A DNA stretch of 64,000 bases from Mesostigma viride (taxonomy: Eukaryota > Streptophyta > Mesostigmatophyceae > Mesostigmatales > Mesostigmataceae), in assembly GCA_009746045.1 (NCBI GenBank), contig RPFO01000312.1, forward strand, positions 4,123,832 to 4,187,831, in the 5' to 3' direction. Made by a program: the position numbers and the translations under genes. Shown piece after piece: positions 58,285 to 64,000 of the stretch. Positions within the stretch are counted from its first letter, which is position 1, and every line of letters starts with the position of its first letter. The notes below the pieces were generated by a model. It was not told where the DNA came from. It did not search any database and was given only the letters and a program-made list of their open reading frames with translations.

Positions 58285-58545
58285 TTAATAATGGCTTATG
58301 CAACACCCTTTTCTAGGGAGAGGTGAAGGAGAAGAAGTCGCCCACACCTGGTTCCGTAGGGATGAAGGTGATTGTGTAACCCGCCTCACTTCAGTCATAG
58401 AAGTACGATTGAAATTAAGTTGACGCCGTGGAGTATGAGTAGTTGTCTCAGCACCTTCCCTAGCAATGGGTTCCAGAGATGATGACGGATCTCCCAAACC
58501 TTGATTAGTAGGGGGTAAAGGTGATTGTGTCTTCGAACTACTCAT
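58285..58545 (-). pseudogene. Possible gag N-terminal remnant
   Basis: An 86-codon frame begins about 230 bp inside the 5' LTR, where gag should start: MSSSKTQSPLPPTNQGLGDP followed by a second, similar Ser/Pro block. No capsid or zinc-knuckle motif is visible. Confidence 0.35.
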
Positions 58546-58754
58546 ACTTCCACATGGAGTCGCGATCGTCTGCCTAGTAGAGACAACGGTTACGGCTGAC
58601 TTCTAGTGTTACAGAGCAAGACAGTCACATCAGGATGTGTCTCAGTCTGTAACACCGTAAGTTTTCCGCAACTCTATGAATCTTCTCGGATGACAGACAT
58701 CTGATCAACGTTGTACTACCCGGAAGGTTGCGACTTCAAGAGAAACACCAAAGT

Positions 58755-58772
58755 AGAGATCCCCGATACCAA
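58755..58772 (-). other. Primer binding site of gypsy element
   Basis: Minus strand TTGGTATCGGGGATCTC directly follows the 5' LTR. The leading TGGTA fits complementarity to a tRNA 3' end (..TACCA). The tRNA is not identified. Confidence 0.65.
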
Positions 58773-59552
58773 TGTAACGACTAAAAATGATCATCAACAT
58801 CATCCACAGTCCAATATGAAAGATCTTTTACCTGGGTTGCTTTCCTGAGTCGCAGAACTTCAAGTATCCGAGCAACGTTGAGATGGAAATTCCACAGCAC
58901 GTGATTTAGGGAATCACAACCCCTTGTAGACACAAAGACAAGCTCGTGTATAGACGACCTCTGTGGAACTGAAGGACGTCTATAGCCAAGGGGCTCTTAT
59001 GGATGGACAACAAAGACAAGCTTTATTATACCATGGTGAATCAAAACCAACGTAGCAACAATGGCGACCCCACGTCCTTGATATCGACGTGCTTGTCGAA
59101 CTTGCTCCAACCTTAGCCTGAAGAGAACCAATCAGAACCATGGGATTCTATACAAGATCTTCGTATCCATCCTAGTCACACAGAACAGAACAACACCACA
59201 CACAGCCTGGCAGAATCTTTCCATGAGATCCTAAATCTGTCGTAAGCACTGAAGTCCCAAAGGAGCATTTAAGACTCAATAGTACCAACTAACAAACTAC
59301 AACCCCACGTGGATCAGGCCACGACCAATGAGGGCTCCTATCAGTAGTATCAGCCAACAAACTACAACCCTACGTGGATCAGGCCACGACCAATGAGGGT
59401 TCCTATCAGTTGGTTGACAAAGTATCAGCTCCAAGTACCGTCGTCTTAGAAACCTCATAACTTTCTCAATACTGATCCAAAAGTCCTCAAATAAAAGCCA
59501 AACATTCACAAAACAAAGGATGTAACAACAAAGTCATTTTTTGCTTGTTACA
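58773..59552 (-). repeat. Right LTR (5' LTR in element sense)
   Basis: 780 bp, TGTAAC...GTTACA, uninterrupted. It contains the same ~65-bp internal tandem duplication (59,288-59,415) as the left LTR. Confidence 0.93.
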
Positions 59553-59557
59553 AGGGA

Positions 59558-59832
59558 GTCACTCTCTGCTGAGAAGCCATGCCCTAGCTCTTGTATCGCC
59601 ATGATGATCTTCCCCCACATGACATGCTCCCCCTTAGCTGGGCATAGCGTGATAGATCATGAGGGTGCAGGTGCCCTGGTGCACCTAGAGCAAGGGTAGC
59701 TTACATTCCCACCCTTGCATGAAGTAGCCCAGAATGTATTAAAAGCAATATGCCCCTTCTCAGGGATATGAGCCACAGATACTCCCAACGGAGTTATGTT
59801 TCTAATTAATTAATTAATTAATTAATTGGCCA
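59558..59832 (+). repeat. R2 copy (right part), with TTAA tail
   Basis: Continues the R2 unit broken by the gypsy insertion. The pre-insertion sequence gcccatgcag|ggagtcact matches atgcctatgcagagagatgc at 48,664. Ends ctcccaacggagttatgttt and (AATT)n. Confidence 0.8.
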
Positions 59833-59852
59833 GTATATCAAGGAGACAACCA

Positions 59853-61005
59853 GCATATGTACAAAAGTGTTTCATTCATCCTAGCTGAAAACTGGCATGC
59901 ACACAATATTGGTGCATGCCACCCGGACCCAGCACTGCACCTTGAGCTCTCAGCTGCCTGGTCCATGCCAATCCATGGAGGCCAATGTCGCTCGATCAGC
60001 TTTGCCACTGGCAGCTCGGCATGCCAAGCACGTGTAGACAACAAGAAAAAGATATGAGAAACCACAAGGTTAGGTTAGAAGGCAGTGGTTAAAAAGAGTC
60101 ATATAACACAAATGCCAGCAACACATGTAGCCTTGCAACATGCATGTAAAAATATAGTAACATAGGGGGAACCTACGGTGGCACATGGGGACAGTTTCCT
60201 TGCTCAACCAATAAACTGACAGTTGCTTGCACTAGGCTTCGCGACTGCGGCCCCTCTGGTGTCCTGCTAAGGCACTCACATACCCCCCACTGGACCCTTG
60301 ATACCTAACTTTCACTTTCTACGGCCATGCGAGCATGCAAATGAGACCTCACTCGGATCCACTTTATACTTCGAACGCCTTATACTTACAACGCGCCAGT
60401 GAAATTGAGCAAGAATTCAGGTGCCAGCAACGTGTTTCAACCAGTTCCAAGCCCTATCCTGGACCTACTGTAGCAGTCCCCCATGAAGGAGCCCTTGGCA
60501 AGTTGCTTGATGCTTCTCTTATCTTTTCCATGTACAGGGTAATCAGGTGGCTAGCTAGCACACCTGCATGCGCACCAATCTGCCCAATGACTAGTGCCCT
60601 GTGACAACGAAAGCATGCCTTTTAAAGTCAGTAACCTGAGTGAAAAAGCTATGGCAATGAGCTTCAGGCAAAACAATTCACTGGCCATCCGGGCCATTCC
60701 AGGAAAAAGCAGCCGCCATTACACCAAGTTTGAACAAACGTGACCGTGCAGTGAGTTTCACATTTCCTCCTCTACCCATGTGAGGCTTTGAGCTATGCGG
60801 CGAAAAGGCATCCCATCTCCATGACTGATACAGCCATGCGTATGCTCTTTAAAATGTACATATGCCATTACCTAATAATTTGTTGCTTGAATTGGCGATA
60901 GCGGCGCAACATCCCGATAATCATTCTGAGTCCCTTCCTCAACCTAAACGTATGTCCACAACTCACACAATCACAGGAACAATGCCCCCCCCCCCCCTGC
61001 CCCCC
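59853..61005. other. Region downstream of the acyl-CoA synthetase-like exons
   Basis: Any terminal exons of the minus-strand AMP-binding gene should lie here or just right of it, but none can be assigned. One candidate minus segment (61,016-61,062) ends in the same TTCAG|gtgag junction as the exon at 61,737. A C-run occurs at 60,985-60,997. Confidence 0.35.
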
Positions 61006-61158
61006 TCACCTGAACGCTGTACCGCTGCTTACTTGTCCTGAAACCTTGTCAAAATCAGCTGTCAACGTCTGGAGAGCGTGCGGAGCACAGAACGGCTCAA
61101 CAGAACAAACGTCCCTCCCCCTCTCGCCTGGACCCCCCCACACCCTACCTGGATATAT

Positions 61159-61706
61159 CCCCACCCACCCACCCACCCACCCACCCACCCACCCACCCAC
61201 CCACCCACCCACCCACCCACCGCCCGCCCGCCCGCCCGCCCGCCCGCCCGCCCGCCGCCCGCCGCCCGCCCGCCCGCCCGCCCGCCCGCCCGCCCGCCCG
61301 CCCGCCCGCCCGCCCGCCCGCCCGCCCGCCCGCCCGCCCGCCCGCCGCCCGCCCGCCCGCCCGCCCGCCCGCCCGCCCGCCCGCCCGCCCGCCGCCCGCC
61401 CGCCGCCCGCCCGCCCGCCCGCCCGCCGCCCGCCCGCCCGCCCGCCCGCCCGCCCGCCGCCCGCCGCCCGCCCGCCGCCCGCCCGCCCGCCCGCCCGCCC
61501 GCCCGCCCGCCCGCCCGCCCGCCCGCCCGCCCGCCCGCCGCGCCGCCCGCCCGCCCGCCCGCCCGCCCGCCCGCCCGCCCGCCCGCCCGCCCGCCCGCCC
61601 GCCCGCCCGCCCACCCACCCACCCACCCACCCACCCACCCACCCACCCACCCACCCACCCACCCACCCACCCACCCACCCACCCACCCACCCACCCACCC
61701 ACCCAC
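61159..61706 (+). repeat. 550-bp tetranucleotide satellite: CCCA, CCGC, CCCA blocks
   Basis: (CCCA)n to 61,221, (CCGC)n with scattered CCG interruptions to 61,611, and (CCCA)n again to 61,706. It lies 30 bp past the donor of the exon ending at 61737, so in an intron of the minus-strand gene. Open frames over it are artefacts. Confidence 0.95.
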
Positions 61707-61736
61707 ACCTGGCTACATCTCCCCCCCCCTTCTCAC

Positions 61737-63496
61737 CTGAACGTGCGGGGGAATGCGTTCAGCAGCCGCACATGCGCCGGTATCAACCCCGCTGGTATCC
61801 CCGCCTCGGGTCTTGCCACGAAATCCCGCAGCTCCTTTGCGGTGACGGTCGCCCTAGCCACTGTGTGCAGCTCCACATAGACCACCACGCCCTTGCCGCT
61901 GGCGTCCTCCACGGCCACCGCATGCCGCACCCCGTCGTGCTCGTACATGGCGTCTTCGAGCTCCCGCAGGAAGCCACCTCGAACGAGCGCCATCTGTCGC
62001 TCACCCACGCGACCCATCACCTTTATGCCACCATCTGCATCGGTCACCGCAAGGTCGCCCGTGTGCAGCCAACCGCCGCGTGTGGCTGCCGCCGTGGCCT
62101 CTGGCATGCCCAGGTACTGCGCGGGGGGACGAGGGAGGTCAGGGGATTGCAGCAGTCGGTAGGGGTTAATGGTTAGGGGGTTGAAAGGGTGGGGGGGTAG
62201 GGAACTACGGAGAGTAAGGGGGAAGGGGCTGGTGGGTCGGCATAAGGGGGTAGAAGGGGGTCAATGGACAAAACTGGAAGCCATTGACTCTTGCAAGGGA
62301 CGATACTGGAGGTGGCTAGAAGTTATGGATGTGCACTTGCGGATAGAAGACAGGTGACAATGTGGTCACTGCTTGCCAAGATTGATGGCCTTCCTCCCAA
62401 ACGGAAGACTAATTGTATGACAAGAATTGGGATTAGAGAACAAAGCTTGCCAGCGAAACCAAGGAATATTGCATTGAATGCATGTGCCTGGCTGGATCAA
62501 CCACCAAGAAGGCCAGCTGGCTAGCCTCATATGCTGGCAACTCTGCGCAGACCCATGTCTCGTGTGCCATACGTCACTGTGCTGCTCATGCGCCTGGAGT
62601 CAACACCTTTTGCAGCTCCCACGTCCCCTAGTGACCATGTCCCGAAGGGCGTCATAGGGGGGCGTACGCCAGCACAGGCATGCGCAAGCAACAGCGTTGG
62701 GCAGGAGACTGAGTGTTGGCCCACTCCACCAATGTCCTCTCAGAACAGCATCTGAGTTGATGTAAGTCTCTCCCAAACTCCAAAGTCCCTCTTGTGGTCA
62801 AGGGGACCTGCGTCCTCTCGTGAATCTGTTTTTTTTCCGCACGCGATTCTTAAGGCAGCTTCTGACGTGCCAGCCGTTAACTGGTCCAATGTACAACTAC
62901 CGTCCATGGGTTCCTGTGTCTCTCCCTTTGGCCTGCTCCTCTTGGCTTCACGCCATATCCGCACCACCTACCCATGATGTTGTCCTAGTTCGTGCCCACA
63001 TGCAAACTTACCCCTTGGAAATAGCCGAAAGGCACCACCACCTCTCCGACCTGACCCAACCCGAGCTCTTCTGCTACCACCCGCGCCGCCACGCTGACAT
63101 TACTGGCATCCGACCCTCCTGCCCGAACACCCTCCCCGCCACCCCCGCCGCCTCCCTCCCGCTCCTCCTTTGTCTGCCAGGGGAACACCACAAAGGCCGG
63201 CCGGTCAGGTAGCGGCCTGCCCGCCACCCCGCGCACCGACGCCGGGGGTCCCCGCGGGTAGAAAGGCGGCAGGTTGGTGTTGTGGTGGCCCGGTCCGTGC
63301 TGGTGTCGATGCGTGCTGTCAGGCCCGCACTCATCGACCGCGTCAAACAGGCTGCCCATCGCCATGAAGCCACCCAGCTCGCTCTGGCCGTAGCTCTCCA
63401 GCAGCCGCACGCCCAGCAGGCGCCAGAAGTCCCGCTTGATGCGGGGGGCGAGGGGGGAGCCCCCAGAGAGGGCAACCCGGAACGGGGGCCGGGGGG
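61737..63496 (-). CDS. AMP-binding (acyl-CoA synthetase-like) protein, two internal exons
   Basis: Exon 63012-63496 and exon 61737-62116 join in phase 0 (FGYFQG|YLGMPEA) with GT-AG borders. The first reads PPFRVALSGGSPLAP, RLLGVRLLESYGQSELGGFM (the A5-like Y-G-x-S/T-E motif of adenylate-forming enzymes) and VVVPFGYFQG. The second reads GGWLHTGDLAVTDADGGIKV (the G-W-x-x-T-G-D motif), MGRVGERQMALVRGGFLREL, HAVAVEDASGKGVVVYVELH and LIPAHVRLLNAFPRTF. Expected chemistry is ATP-dependent activation of a carboxylic acid, then transfer to CoA. The 5' half (P-loop TSG motif) lies beyond or is unrecognised at the right edge; the C-terminal catalytic Lys exon is not found. At the usual hinge, where K/R-x-G-x-x-I is expected, it reads G-E-R-Q-M-A. 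Between the motifs is a 60-residue low-complexity insert with poly-Gly. Confidence 0.82.
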
Positions 63497-64000
63497 CTGA
63501 GGGGTGACATTGGGGGACAGATGACCGTGGTGCAGAGGCATTGAAGGGGCGCCATGTGAAGGGGGAAGGGATTGTGTGGGTCAAACACAAAGTGGCAAGG
63601 CCCCCCTATATAGTAAGCATGCCAAGCATGCATGAGTACGCCGAGCACACAAGGCAACATGAACCGAGCAACCAGCAACACAAGTGCGTTCCTGCACGGT
63701 CAGCTACCGACCTGGCGCGACTTAAATTGGGGACGGGTGTGTGCAGCCATTGCTGCGCTGCCAATCCCACTGCAACCTGCCAGGTCTGTAGTGGCCCTGG
63801 CGATGAATGCATGAAGGATCAACGGATAGTCGATGGGCGCCTCGTTCCGCGCGAATCCCCCCCGACCATGGGCCAAGGTACCCAATTCCTCGCACCTCAC
63901 ACACAGCAGCTGAGGAAAAGCTCGCAGGTGCGACGTTCGGTGGAATCTGAGGTCATGTAAGCGCCAAACTAAATATGCATCCACATGAGTAGAATGTCCC
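63497..64000. other. Right edge, probable intron of the AMP-binding gene
   Basis: The exon at 63496 starts with two bases of a split codon, so an upstream exon must exist. None is recognisable in the last 500 bases. Confidence 0.4.

Larger units (their letters stand above)
49754..59552 (-). mobile_element. Ty3/gypsy-type LTR retrotransposon, decayed interior, AGGGA target duplication
   Basis: AGGGA at 49,749-49,753 and 59,553-59,557 flank a unit that starts TGTAAC and ends GTTACA. The two LTRs are nearly identical except for a DNA transposon in the left one. The element is on the minus strand: next to the right LTR the minus strand reads TTGGTATCGGGGATCTC (tRNA primer site), and next to the left LTR it reads TTGAGGGGGAGATA (polypurine tract). 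The interior (52,226-58,772, 6.5 kb) holds only broken frames. One of them, at 54,450-54,127 minus, contains FQFAWTDGCQQALDLLQQKL and TPAPVLGLSI, the RT/RNase H linker of gypsy pol. It inserted into an R2 repeat. Confidence 0.9.

Noticed and set aside
61006-62176. Long Arg/Pro/Ala or Gly/Trp repeat frames
   Set aside because: Product of the CCCA/CCGC satellite; the real minus-strand exon begins only at 62,116.

Overview
The window is nuclear DNA from a eukaryote, most likely a plastid-bearing alga (green lineage favoured). The genes are split by many GT-AG introns with gtgag/gtaag donors. Several encoded proteins look like plant or algal families: an SDR with an SSTSVYG motif, a plastid-type GNAT, a secreted alpha/beta hydrolase and a PCF11. 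Intergenic and intronic DNA is full of G/C homopolymers, minisatellites and retroelements. Species and chromosome cannot be read from the sequence.

Layout. 84-3,968 (+) is the 3' part of an SDR-family NAD(P)-binding gene. 4,000-6,975 is mostly intergenic with a dead LINE end. 6,976-12,976 (-) is an eight-exon secreted alpha/beta-hydrolase gene whose phases all agree. After a ~1.1 kb divergent spacer, 14,059-22,710 (+) is an eleven-exon PCF11 gene for pre-mRNA cleavage and transcription termination. 24.0-27.1 kb is a retroelement mosaic. 27,263-30,199 (-) is a GNAT acetyltransferase gene, with a 1.3 kb G-rich pentanucleotide satellite just upstream. 33,210-34,007 (+) is an intronless secreted protein resembling bacterial choice-of-anchor E proteins. 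34,804-37,776 (+) holds exons of an unrecognised gene.

38-60 kb is a transposon nest. It contains one LINE (43.2-48.66 kb) broken by two later insertions, each with its own target-site duplication. It also contains a complete-length but decayed Ty3/gypsy element (49,754-59,552, minus-oriented, AGGGA duplication). One LTR of that element carries a 1,689-bp terminal-inverted-repeat DNA transposon. 61,737-63,496 (-) is part of an AMP-binding (acyl-CoA synthetase-like) gene, with a 550-bp tetranucleotide satellite in an intron.

The host genes do not form a pathway or operon. What stands out is the record of retrotransposition: several unrelated insertions end in a short hairpin followed by a TTAA-type tail. 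Also notable is the repeated placement of minisatellites and G-runs at splice junctions or inside exons, where they appear to switch the reading frame.
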